Source of the DNA: Candidatus Peregrinibacteria bacterium
Lineage (GTDB): Bacteria > Patescibacteriota > Gracilibacteria > UBA1369 > PNNO01
DNA: 6,005 nucleotides
Assembly (NCBI GenBank): GCA_030595015.1
Contig: JAUVDZ010000075.1
Coordinates: 1 to 6,005 of the forward strand
Direction of reading: 5' to 3'
The translations under genes were made by a program, and so were the position numbers. Below the pieces are notes generated by a model. It searched no databases. It saw only the letters and a list, made by a program, of their open reading frames with translations, and was not told where the DNA came from. Shown one piece after another: positions 1 through 5,792 of this stretch (positions are counted from its first letter, which is position 1; each line of letters begins with the position of its first letter).

Positions 1-871
1 CTGCCATTTGTTCAGCATAAATTCTGTCTCTTTCCCAAACATTGAAGTCGTGCACTATTTGTAAGTTTTCATAATCTTTTGCTAAAACCTTGAGAGCTTC
101 ATCCTGAATAGCTAATTCTTTAGTTATTTCTTCTAATCTTTCTTCGATTTTTTTAATTTCTTCTTTTGAAGTGTGTGATTTTGATGGAAGTTCTACTTCA
201 CTAACTTTGTGAGCCATCATTAATTCACGTATTTCTTTTACTAAATCTTTTCCAAAAGTAAGTACAATATAAGCGTCACGGTCAGTTTCATTAACAATTT
301 CTAAGTTCACTAGATTTGAAACAGCTTCATAACCTTTTGTGAATTCTTCTAAATCCTTTTTATTAATAGTAGCTAATAAAGTGTGAGTGTTTATTGTTTC
401 ACCAACGTTATCAAGTTTTATTTCTAAAGCTGCCCAGGCCACTAATTCTCCTTTAGTTTGAATAAGAGAAGTTTGTTCGTTTCTTAAACCAACTTGTACT
501 TCTTCAATTTCTCTACATTTATTTACGATTTTATCAAAATCAAATTCTTTAGATTTTTCTTTAACTTTATCAATTTTCATTGTAACAGGCCCTTGTAGCA
601 ATGATCGTTTTTTTGCAAAAGGATCCACTAACTTAAGAGCGAATTCGATATTAGCGATATTTAGTTCTGCAGCCTGTGCTGCTTCCAGTTTTACCTGATC
701 CAATTTCGCTTCGCTCCCTCCGGTCGCTCCAGGGATCTCGCTTTGCTCGATTTGTTCATCAATAATCTCAGTCAATTCTAATGCTCCCAGTCTTTGCATT
801 GTATCAAGCAAATTTTGCTTGTGAGCGGTCAGTCCAACAAATTTGATTTTTTGCATTGCTATTACAGCCAT
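1..871 (-). CDS. ntpI: V-type ATP synthase/ATPase subunit I, N-terminal part (cut by left edge)
   Basis: The frame is open from an ATG at 869-871 to the left edge (290 codons, no stop), so the C-terminal part lies outside the window. Subunit I (subunit a in eukaryotes) joins the peripheral stalks to the membrane ring and forms the ion half-channels. The start MAVIAMQKIKFVGL has the family pattern, a short strand followed by a helix (AHKQNLLDTMQRLGALEL). Residues 60-290 are charged and helical, matching the long cytoplasmic coiled-coil arms, including a Lys/Glu-rich heptad-like stretch near residues 230-265. The membrane helices, normally in the second half of a protein of about 600-700 residues, are not in view. 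It starts 23 nt after the small stalk-subunit gene, and H-then-I is a common order at the head of archaeal-type ATPase operons. The Shine-Dalgarno is weak (AAAAAGA). Oddity: residues 41-57 are encoded by a GC-rich repetitive insertion. The identification rests on pattern and context, not on a search. Confidence 0.88.
   Translation of the reverse strand, partial: MAVIAMQKIKFVGLTAHKQNLLDTMQRLGALELTEIIDEQIEQSEIPGATGGSEAKLDQVKLEAAQAAELNIANIEFALKLVDPFAKKRSLLQGPVTMKIDKVKEKSKEFDFDKIVNKCREIEEVQVGLRNEQTSLIQTKGELVAWAALEIKLDNVGETINTHTLLATINKKDLEEFTKGYEAVSNLVNLEIVNETDRDAYIVLTFGKDLVKEIRELMMAHKVSEVELPSKSHTSKEEIKKIEERLEEITKELAIQDEALKVLAKDYENLQIVHDFNVWERDRIYAEQMA
704..750. repeat. GC-rich low-complexity repeat inserted in frame within subunit I
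   Basis: This stretch of about 47 bp is much richer in G+C than the AT-rich DNA around it. TCGCT occurs at 706-710, 711-715, 724-728 and 738-742, and the heptamer TCGCTCC occurs twice exactly (711-717 and 724-730). On the coding strand it reads GAGCGACC...GGAGGGAGCGAAGCG, giving the peptide IEQSEIPGATGGSEAKL. It stays in frame and falls in a likely surface loop between the first strand-helix unit and the coiled coil. It looks like a dispersed genomic repeat that landed in a gene, similar in concept to the Rickettsia palindromic elements that sit in coding regions. That it is dispersed in this genome is inference, because only one copy is in the window. Confidence 0.5.
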
Positions 872-894
872 TCTTTTTAAGCGCGTTAAATGTT

Positions 895-1215
895 TTAGTG
901 TAGGTGTTTTTCGAAAGTTTGTACTACAAACTTTATTACTTCATCTTTTTTAGATGTCGCAGAGCCAATAAGCGAAGATCGGGTTTGATCCTCATTCTCA
1001 GTAATCTTTTTGAATTCTGCCATTGCGTCTTGTTTTGCTTTTGCCAGTGATTCTTGCCCTTTGGTTCTTAGGACTACTTTTCTTTCTTCAAGATCTTTTT
1101 CTTTTTTTATTCGATGCTCATCGAGAGCAGTATGATTTCTTGTCGTAGTTTCTTCGAGTTTTTGGCTTGATTTAGCCTCTTCTTCTTTAATTTGTTGTAC
1201 AGGATCATTAGTCAT
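895..1215 (-). CDS. V-type ATPase small peripheral-stalk subunit (H/G type)
   Basis: The 106-residue product starts MTNDPVQQIKEEEAKSSQKL and is almost entirely charged helix: Lys, Glu, Gln and Ala dominate residues 5-75, there are no Cys or Trp, and a short amphipathic tail (DEVIKFVVQTFEKHLH) ends it. This is the profile of subunit H (archaea) or G/F (bacteria). That subunit pairs with subunit E in the peripheral stalk, which holds the A/B head against rotation and connects it to subunit I. Subunit I follows 23 nt downstream on the same strand, which is the strongest support. The frame is open upstream to an ATG at 1309-1311, but the extra 32 residues would start upstream of the promoter at 1259-1287 and lack the family pattern, so the ATG at 1213-1215 is preferred. 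There is no clear Shine-Dalgarno before it. A coiled-coil protein of this size is hard to assign on sequence alone. Confidence 0.8.
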   Translation of the reverse strand: MTNDPVQQIKEEEAKSSQKLEETTTRNHTALDEHRIKKEKDLEERKVVLRTKGQESLAKAKQDAMAEFKKITENEDQTRSSLIGSATSKKDEVIKFVVQTFEKHLH

Positions 1216-1258
1216 ATCTAAATAGGTGAATTGTAAGGTTGGATTTAACGTCCAAACG

Positions 1259-1287
1259 ATATTAGTAATACCCCAAAAAAATGTCAA
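1259..1287 (-). promoter_or_regulatory. Sigma-70-type promoter of the V-type ATPase operon
   Basis: On the minus strand there is an exact TTGACA (1282-1287), a 17-nt spacer, then TAATAT (1259-1264, four of six matches to TATAAT). Transcription would start near 1252, leaving a leader of about 37 nt before the ATG at 1215. This position rules against the upstream ATG at 1311 for the stalk subunit. It lies back-to-back with the promoter of the plus-strand gene at 1386, with 40 bp between the two -35 boxes. Confidence 0.65.
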
Positions 1288-1327
1288 TACTGAAAAGAAG
1301 TTATTTAGCAAGAAGGCTTAAAAGGGC

Positions 1328-1356
1328 TTGACAAAATGTATCGAAACTGTTAAAAA
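1328..1356 (+). promoter_or_regulatory. Sigma-70-type promoter of the TPR-like gene
   Basis: An exact TTGACA (1328-1333) is followed by a 17-nt spacer ending in TGT and then TAAAAA (1351-1356, four of six). The TG at 1348-1349 gives an extended -10 (TGn) that would offset the weak hexamer. Transcription would start near 1363, giving a leader of only about 23 nt, which is A/T-rich and has no Shine-Dalgarno. A short inverted repeat, GTATC (1338-1342) and GATAC (1358-1362), flanks the -10 box and could be an operator, but five-base arms are weak evidence. Confidence 0.6.
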
Positions 1357-1385
1357 TGATACTCTGTAACTAACAAAATATATTT

Positions 1386-2525
1386 ATGTTATCTGACTAC
1401 CCTGAGCAGAAAGGTCCTGAAATTCCAAGAGATCAATTAGAATTGGTTGAATTTATGCAAAACCTTGCGAAGCTTGAAGGGATGACCCATCCAGGCACTC
1501 TTGCTCAACAAGCAAAGGAAGATTACGCAGATTTATATGAATCTGAATATTTAACTGAAATGGATGATGATAAATTTGATTTATTCTATGGAACAGCCTC
1601 TATTTTAAGAGATCAAATTCTTGAAAAAGTTAGTGATCCAAATCCTCATCAATGGCCAATTAGTTACTATGAAGACACAATGGCGCTTATTAGAATGTCT
1701 GATGTTTTAGATTATGGCGCAGAAGGGGATTATTTAGCAGATTGTGTTTTAACAATTGCAAAAAATATTATTAAATATTTTGAATTAAATCCAGCACCAA
1801 AAGTTAATGCAGATTTGATGATTCTTGAAGGTACAGCCAGATTGGTTGATGCTTTTTATGAAAAAAGAGTAGATAGTACTGAAGCAATTGATTGTGTAGC
1901 AATGTTAGATTTATTAACTGCAGTTAAAAAGCAGGGAGTTGGGTTTGCAATGGAGCCTATTCAAGAGGTTGATGAAGTGTTGGCAGCTCGCTTCGAAGTC
2001 CAGGGTTTATATGAAGGAGCACTTGAAGATGCTGAATCTGCAAGGGATTATCGTATAGATACAATGACTCGTAAAGATTTAGAGTTAGGAGGAGTTGAAC
2101 TTTTACATGGAGTCTGGATGAAAATTGCATCAAACTATGCAGGTTGGCTTTATCGCGTTGATTTAAAAGAAGGCGCTCAAGAGCTTGCAGAGAGGATTTT
2201 GAAGATTGATGCCACTTCTCCGGTTGCTTTGGATGTTAAAGTTAATTGCATGCTTGATCTTGATAAAGATTCTACTGAAGAAGATTATAGATTAGCAGAA
2301 ATGGAATTAAATGATCTTTTAGAAATGCTACCAAAACAACTTGAATATTTATATACAATTGGAAGAATTAAAGTAAGAGTAGGAGACTTTGAAGGCTTGG
2401 GTGAAGTAATCCAAAGGCTTCAAGTTGCTGATCCAAAAGACAACATGAGATATGTTAAAAAACTTATTGATGAATTAGAAAGCGGACATTATTCAGCATT
2501 CCCACTTAAACCTGCTGTACATTAA
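1386..2525 (+). CDS. Acidic TPR-like helical repeat protein, function unknown
   Basis: I do not recognise a named family for this 379-residue protein. It has no signal peptide and no membrane segment, so it is probably cytoplasmic. It is rich in Asp, Glu and Leu and looks all-helical. The C-terminal third resembles tetratricopeptide-type helix pairs: KEGAQELAERILKIDATSP (about 261-279) has the usual alternation of small and large residues with a Pro at the turn. The next units cover about 300-318 and 319-350, where YLYTIGRIKVRVGDFEGL resembles the 'A-x-x-x-x-x-G-x-x-x-x-A' pattern. Residues 100-220 are also helical but less repeat-like. TPR folds normally bind other proteins, so a scaffold or adaptor role is an inference. 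The ATG at 1386 follows its own promoter by about 30 nt and has no Shine-Dalgarno. The 3' end overlaps the end of the convergent exonuclease-helicase gene by 20 bp, and no terminator is visible between them. Confidence 0.85.
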   Translation: MLSDYPEQKGPEIPRDQLELVEFMQNLAKLEGMTHPGTLAQQAKEDYADLYESEYLTEMDDDKFDLFYGTASILRDQILEKVSDPNPHQWPISYYEDTMALIRMSDVLDYGAEGDYLADCVLTIAKNIIKYFELNPAPKVNADLMILEGTARLVDAFYEKRVDSTEAIDCVAMLDLLTAVKKQGVGFAMEPIQEVDEVLAARFEVQGLYEGALEDAESARDYRIDTMTRKDLELGGVELLHGVWMKIASNYAGWLYRVDLKEGAQELAERILKIDATSPVALDVKVNCMLDLDKDSTEEDYRLAEMELNDLLEMLPKQLEYLYTIGRIKVRVGDFEGLGEVIQRLQVADPKDNMRYVKKLIDELESGHYSAFPLKPAVH

Positions 2526-5079
2526 CACCCTCAGGTAGCGAATTAAGGAACATTTCACCATAATTTTTATTGAGGACTCGTGAATCTAATACAATCACGC
2601 GTCCTTTATCTTTTGCAGACCTTATCAGACGTCCGAATCCCTGCTTAAACCTTAGAATCGCTCTTGGAACCTGATAATCAAAGAAAGGATTATCAAACAA
2701 TTCACCCCGTGCACTGTGAACAGGATCATTCGGCGGATCAAAAGGTAATTTTTGAATAATAACTGTGTTTAAGGCCTCACCCTTGATATCAATACCTTCC
2801 CAAAAGCTGTTCGTGCCAAAGATTATTGAGTTTTCCGGATTTTTTTTAAAAAGTTCAATGATTTTGTTACGACCTCCACTCATGTTTTGTGCCAAAATTG
2901 AAATCCCATGACTCTTAAGTTCAGGAGTAAGTTTTAGGAAAGTCGCCTCAATAGCTTTTTTTGCAGTAAATAAAACCAGCATTCTTCCCCCATTTTCAAT
3001 TGCTTCACGTTTAATGATTTCGCTTGTTTCTTCAAAATAACCAGGGGTATTAGGTGCTTTCAAATCTTTATAAATAATAACTTCAACCTGTTCATCATAT
3101 TTAAAATGCGACGGCATAATCACATCTTCAAAATCATCATCAAGGCCTAACTGGTATTTAATATAATCAAATTTATGATCAACGCTCAGGGTTGCCGAGG
3201 TCATAACAATACTGTCTTTATCGTGCAAAAGAGTGCCGCGTAAATGTTCACGAACCTGCACCGGAGCGCACTGAATGCCAAGGGTTTTGTCATATTTCGT
3301 AAATACCCAGCAAACACTTTTACCAAAGTCACTGACTCCTTTTTCTAAAATTACAAAGCTTAGTTTTCGCATAAGTTCGGCAACGCCTTCCATTTCATAT
3401 TGAATATATGCTGCAAAATCTTCATCATCAATTGATTCTGCAAAGGCATGAAGATCTTTAAAGACCTGTTCTCCTTTTAATGTTGTATTTTGAGTTGCGT
3501 CGCTTAAACGTTCCCACTCGATCGATTCATACATGTATTCGTTTAATGTGAGTTGTTGAATAAAAGATGCATATTGAATAAATTTTTGGTAAAACATCCC
3601 AAGAATTCCAAATAAAATATCAACTTTGCTTTCAAGTTCTTCTAATTCACCAACAAGCTCAGGTTCACGTTTTAATAGATCTTTCAAATTTTTAATAGGA
3701 TTTGTAATTAATTCATTTGTAATCGTTATAGTTAAGGCACTCGTAGCCTCGTTTTCTAAATGGTGGGCCTCATCAACAATCAAATGACGATATTCAGGAA
3801 GAATTTGAGTTGGACCAATTGTGTCATTTAGAAGCAACGAATGATTTGTGATAATTACATCCGCTTTTGCGGCCTTTTCACGCGCTTTACTTAAATAACA
3901 CTTATGTGAAAATTTGGCATCATTATGCGGACATTTAATGCCATCACAACAAATATCCAGCCAGTTAAAATATTCACGACCCTGCAAACTAAGCTCTTCT
4001 TTATCTCCGGTTTTAGTGTGATTCTTCCAAAGCAAAACTTTAATAAGCATTGAAACTTCAGCATCATAAAAGAATGATTTTTGCATGAATTGCAAGAGGC
4101 GCTCACCTGAAAGATAATTGTTGCGACCTTTTAAAACCGCACATTTAAATCCTTCTTTAATCAGATTATGTGCCAGGGGAATATCTTTATTAAAAAGCTG
4201 ATCCTGTAAATTTTTTGTATGAGTCGCAATTACAACTTTTGTTTCTTCACTTCGTGCTTTATAAATCGCTGGTAAAAGGTATGCAAGCGATTTCCCGGTT
4301 CCTGTGCCTGCCTCGATTATCAGGTTCTTTTTTTCACTGAATGCCTCGATGATCTTTTCAGTCATTTTTATTTGAGGTTCGCGCTTTTCATAATCCGGGA
4401 TCGAATTATTTTCTTCATATAATTTCAGGATTTCATCTTTGTCCCAATTTAAATGGCCAGTTGGCTGTTCGTCGCCATTTCCAGCGGATTTTGATGGCTC
4501 AACATTTGAATTTATATTGAGAAAAACATCTTTAAGCCCCCAATTACTTTTGCTAACGATTTCTTTAATACGCGCTAAAGTGTGTTTGTCGATTTGCGAA
4601 ATTTCAGCTACGCAAAGGTTAAAAAGTTCAGAAGTTGCAATAGCGTCATCTTGAGCCCTGTGCTTTTTCTTATGCTGAATTTCAAATTCCTCAGTAAGCA
4701 TATCAAGGCTATAAGTCGGAAGCCCAGGTTTAATAATTTGAGTCAGCGGCAATGTATCAAGCCGTTGATTGTTGAGAATAAAGCCTTTTTCTATAAGGAA
4801 ATCCAGATCAAAATTAATATTATGGCCAACAATCGGAAGATCTCCAAGGAATTCATAAAGATCATCAGCAATGTCCTGTAGGTTCGGAGCGCCTTCGAGG
4901 TCTTTGTTCGTTATGCTCGTAATATGAGTCACAAGTTCAGGAATCTCTCCATCATAATGAATGAAAGTCTGATAACGATCGTGAATTTTATGTTCATCAA
5001 ATTTTACAGCTCCGATTTCAATTATATCGTTGCGTTCTTTACTAAGGCCGGTTGTTTCGATGTCGAGTGAAATGTACAT
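2506..5079 (-). CDS. dinG: DnaQ-type 3'-5' exonuclease fused to DinG-type helicase
   Basis: This 857-residue fusion has a DEDD-family 3'-5' exonuclease followed by an XPD/DinG-like superfamily 2 DNA helicase. Exonuclease motifs: DIETTG (Asp6, Glu8), HNINFD (ending Asp91) and HRAQDDA (His140, Asp145), so the catalytic residues are present. A linker of about 40 residues rich in Asn, Ser and Gly begins near residue 187. Helicase motifs: GTGTGKS (258-264, Lys263), THTKNLQDQL (about 286-295), DEAH (436-439), TSATL (627-631), GTNSFWEGIDI (about 755-765) and QGFGRLIR (813-820), so the ATPase core is complete. The iron-sulfur region has Cys377, Cys378, Cys383 and Cys394, but the usual Cys after KGRxNYL is Ser324. 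The fusion layout and length match DinG of Gram-positive bacteria. DinG enzymes act on structured or RNA-containing DNA in repair and replication conflicts. A GTG at 5134-5136 would add 19 residues, but the ATG at 5077-5079 gives the usual MYISLDIETTG start. The gene has its own promoter and no downstream partner. Confidence 0.94.
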   Translation of the reverse strand: MYISLDIETTGLSKERNDIIEIGAVKFDEHKIHDRYQTFIHYDGEIPELVTHITSITNKDLEGAPNLQDIADDLYEFLGDLPIVGHNINFDLDFLIEKGFILNNQRLDTLPLTQIIKPGLPTYSLDMLTEEFEIQHKKKHRAQDDAIATSELFNLCVAEISQIDKHTLARIKEIVSKSNWGLKDVFLNINSNVEPSKSAGNGDEQPTGHLNWDKDEILKLYEENNSIPDYEKREPQIKMTEKIIEAFSEKKNLIIEAGTGTGKSLAYLLPAIYKARSEETKVVIATHTKNLQDQLFNKDIPLAHNLIKEGFKCAVLKGRNNYLSGERLLQFMQKSFFYDAEVSMLIKVLLWKNHTKTGDKEELSLQGREYFNWLDICCDGIKCPHNDAKFSHKCYLSKAREKAAKADVIITNHSLLLNDTIGPTQILPEYRHLIVDEAHHLENEATSALTITITNELITNPIKNLKDLLKREPELVGELEELESKVDILFGILGMFYQKFIQYASFIQQLTLNEYMYESIEWERLSDATQNTTLKGEQVFKDLHAFAESIDDEDFAAYIQYEMEGVAELMRKLSFVILEKGVSDFGKSVCWVFTKYDKTLGIQCAPVQVREHLRGTLLHDKDSIVMTSATLSVDHKFDYIKYQLGLDDDFEDVIMPSHFKYDEQVEVIIYKDLKAPNTPGYFEETSEIIKREAIENGGRMLVLFTAKKAIEATFLKLTPELKSHGISILAQNMSGGRNKIIELFKKNPENSIIFGTNSFWEGIDIKGEALNTVIIQKLPFDPPNDPVHSARGELFDNPFFDYQVPRAILRFKQGFGRLIRSAKDKGRVIVLDSRVLNKNYGEMFLNSLPEGVNVQQV

Positions 5080-5087
5080 AGAGATAT

Positions 5088-5116
5088 AATATAGGTGAAA
5101 TGTAGCTTTTTTTCCA
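5088..5116 (-). promoter_or_regulatory. Putative dinG promoter giving a near-leaderless mRNA
   Basis: On the minus strand, TGGAAA (5111-5116, four of six matches to TTGACA) is followed by 17 nt and TATATT (5088-5093, five of six). The start would fall near 5081, only one to three bases before the ATG at 5079, so the transcript would have almost no leader and no Shine-Dalgarno. It lies directly after the terminator of the upstream small gene, so dinG appears to be transcribed on its own. The overlapping AT-rich hexamers make the exact -10 uncertain. Confidence 0.45.
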
Positions 5117-5120
5117 GAGC

Positions 5121-5160
5121 AAAAAAGGGTGTCCACAATGCTCGCTTCATTATGGACGCC
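5121..5160 (-). terminator. Intrinsic terminator of the small membrane-protein gene
   Basis: On the minus strand a 13-base arm (5148-5160, GGCGTCCATAATG) and its partner (5128-5140, CATTGTGGACACC) pair except for one C-A mismatch and one U-G wobble. The loop is 7 nt, and six U residues follow (5121-5126) after one C. The hairpin begins 7 nt after the TAG stop at 5168-5170. No T-tract follows on the plus strand, so it should terminate leftward transcription only and insulate dinG from the upstream gene. Confidence 0.85.
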
Positions 5161-5167
5161 GGGTTGC

Positions 5168-5362
5168 CTAGAAAGGCCAGTAGTGGATAATTATCATGAC
5201 CATACTAGTAAGAAAGAAGACAAAGATGCAGAGAATCGCTCCTTTTGCATAATTGGACGGTATTTTCTTATTCTCATAATTAAGTGCAAACATTGCAAGT
5301 CCAACAAATCCAATTATGCAAACTATCAGTATTCCCGCACAGATGTGGTCGAATATCTCCAT
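5168..5362 (-). CDS. Small two-helix membrane protein, function unknown
   Basis: The 64-residue product is mostly hydrophobic: an acidic start (MEIFDH), a first membrane helix at about 7-28 (CAGILIVCIIGFVGLAMFAL), a polar loop at about 29-41 with three Lys (ENKKIPSNYAK), a second helix at about 42-60, and the tail HYWPF. By the positive-inside rule the loop would be cytoplasmic and both ends outside. The frame stays open 17 codons further upstream, but the ATG at 5360-5362 is chosen because AGAAAGGAG lies 6 nt before it and the product then starts with the first helix. The gene has a strong promoter, a structured leader and a terminator of its own, which is good evidence that such a short frame is real. 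I recognise no family. Its form (a short helical hairpin) would fit a small membrane regulator, a holin-like protein or a subunit accessory, and none of these is supported over the others. Confidence 0.8.
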   Translation of the reverse strand: MEIFDHICAGILIVCIIGFVGLAMFALNYENKKIPSNYAKGAILCIFVFFLTSMVMIIIHYWPF

Positions 5363-5368
5363 TACGAT

Positions 5369-5377
5369 CTCCTTTCT
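5369..5377 (-). promoter_or_regulatory. Shine-Dalgarno site that decides the start of the small membrane protein
   Basis: On the minus strand AGAAAGGAG ends 6 nt before the ATG at 5360-5362. It is the best-placed Shine-Dalgarno in the window for any gene called here and favours this ATG over the one 17 codons upstream, which has no such site and lies inside the leader stem-loop. Confidence 0.8.
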
Positions 5378-5390
5378 GCGAGTTGGTTGG

Positions 5391-5435
5391 TCTGAGGGAC
5401 TAATACCTGCCAATTAGGCGATATTAACCCCCAGA
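5391..5435 (-). promoter_or_regulatory. Stem-loop at the 5' end of the small membrane-protein mRNA
   Basis: On the minus strand UCUGGGGG (5428-5435) pairs with CCCUCAGA (5391-5398) over 8 bp, with one G-U pair. Inside it UAAUA (5422-5426) pairs with UAUUA (5401-5405), and GCC (5417-5419) pairs with GGC (5409-5411). This leaves two small internal loops and a 5-nt cap (UAAUU), for a total of 16 bp in 45 nt. The outer base coincides with the predicted transcription start near 5434. It could be an mRNA-stabilising 5' hairpin, a cis-regulatory element or a protein-binding dyad. It has no following U-tract, so it is not an ordinary terminator, and I do not recognise it as a known riboswitch. Confidence 0.55.
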
Positions 5436-5440
5436 TTACA

Positions 5441-5470
5441 ATTATTACACCTGTTGGTAGAATATGTCAA
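5441..5470 (-). promoter_or_regulatory. Strong sigma-70-type promoter of the small membrane-protein gene
   Basis: On the minus strand an exact TTGACA (5465-5470) is followed by 18 nt and AATAAT (5441-5446, five of six matches), preceded by TGT as an extended -10. Reading TAATAA with a 17-nt spacer is the alternative. Transcription would begin near 5434, giving a leader of about 72 nt. It is among the best promoter matches in the window. Confidence 0.7.
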
Positions 5471-5792
5471 CAATATTTATGTTTTGGTTGAAGATTGAAT
5501 TGATTTGCGGGGTGAGTACTTGCGCATCATTTATCTTGAAAAGTCCAGTTAATATGCGGTGCGGAGGTTATAATGATTGTGGATTTTTAACTTGACTGGA
5601 ATTGGCGATTTTGAGATTGGGGGTTGGTTTGGCGTTAGAAAGATTTAGCGGTTGTTCGATGAAATTAGTTTTATGTTGTGTTGGATTTTTGTGCTTGATG
5701 GCAATTCTGAAAGCGTGGGAGGGTGTTTGAAATCTATATCGACCTGACGGCCAACAAAATGTTGTATAGCTGCTTATTTAAACCATTTAATC
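5471..5792. other. Non-coding stretch with G/T-biased plus strand
   Basis: I find no supportable gene here. The plus strand is strikingly poor in C and rich in G and T from about 5580 to 5730. The only ribosome-site-like signal is GGAGG (5563-5567), 5 nt before an ATG that opens a five-codon frame (MIVDF, 5573-5590). The same stretch contains an exact TATAAT (5569-5574) without a matching -35. A plus-strand frame of 38 codons (5479-5595) and another ending at 5730 (MKLVLCCVGFLCLMAIL from 5659) lack Shine-Dalgarno sites. A small inverted repeat CAACA-AAA-TGTTG lies at 5752-5764. The region may be spacer, decayed sequence or a small RNA, and the sequence does not decide between them. Confidence 0.5.

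Noticed and set aside
1216..1311. N-terminal extension of the stalk subunit with a hydrophobic, membrane-like segment.
   Set aside because: It would start upstream of the TTGACA/TAATAT promoter, carries no family pattern, and subunits of this type begin with charged helix as at 1215.
3891..4106. Minus-strand frame within dinG in another phase.
   Set aside because: It overlaps the iron-sulfur region of a gene with complete motifs and has no start signals of its own.
4439..4881. Two plus-strand open frames opposite dinG (4439-4654 and 4582-4881).
   Set aside because: They lie wholly antisense to the exonuclease domain and linker, have no ribosome site or protein-like pattern, and are shadows of that gene.
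5080..5136. Longer DinG starting from a GTG, adding 19 residues.
   Set aside because: The GTG lies inside the terminator hairpin of the upstream gene, and the exonuclease family normally begins at the MYISLDIETTG position.
5121..5160. Bidirectional terminator reading of the hairpin.
   Set aside because: The plus strand has no T-tract after the hairpin (it continues GGGTTGCC), so only leftward termination is supported.
5129..5395. Plus-strand frame of 88 codons opposite the small membrane protein.
   Set aside because: It runs through the terminator hairpin and antisense to a gene with clear promoter, ribosome site and terminator, and has no ribosome site.
5479..5730. Two same-frame plus-strand stretches separated by a single TGA at 5593-5595, suggesting a recoded stop (TGA as Gly or selenocysteine).
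   Set aside because: No ribosome site or promoter precedes 5479, the peptide is low-quality and G/T-driven, and no recognised gene in the window uses in-frame TGA.
5568..5780. Minus-strand frame of about 70 codons without stops.
   Set aside because: It contains no ATG and no credible start. The absence of stops follows from the T-poor minus strand, and the product is biased to Asn, Pro, Gln and Lys.
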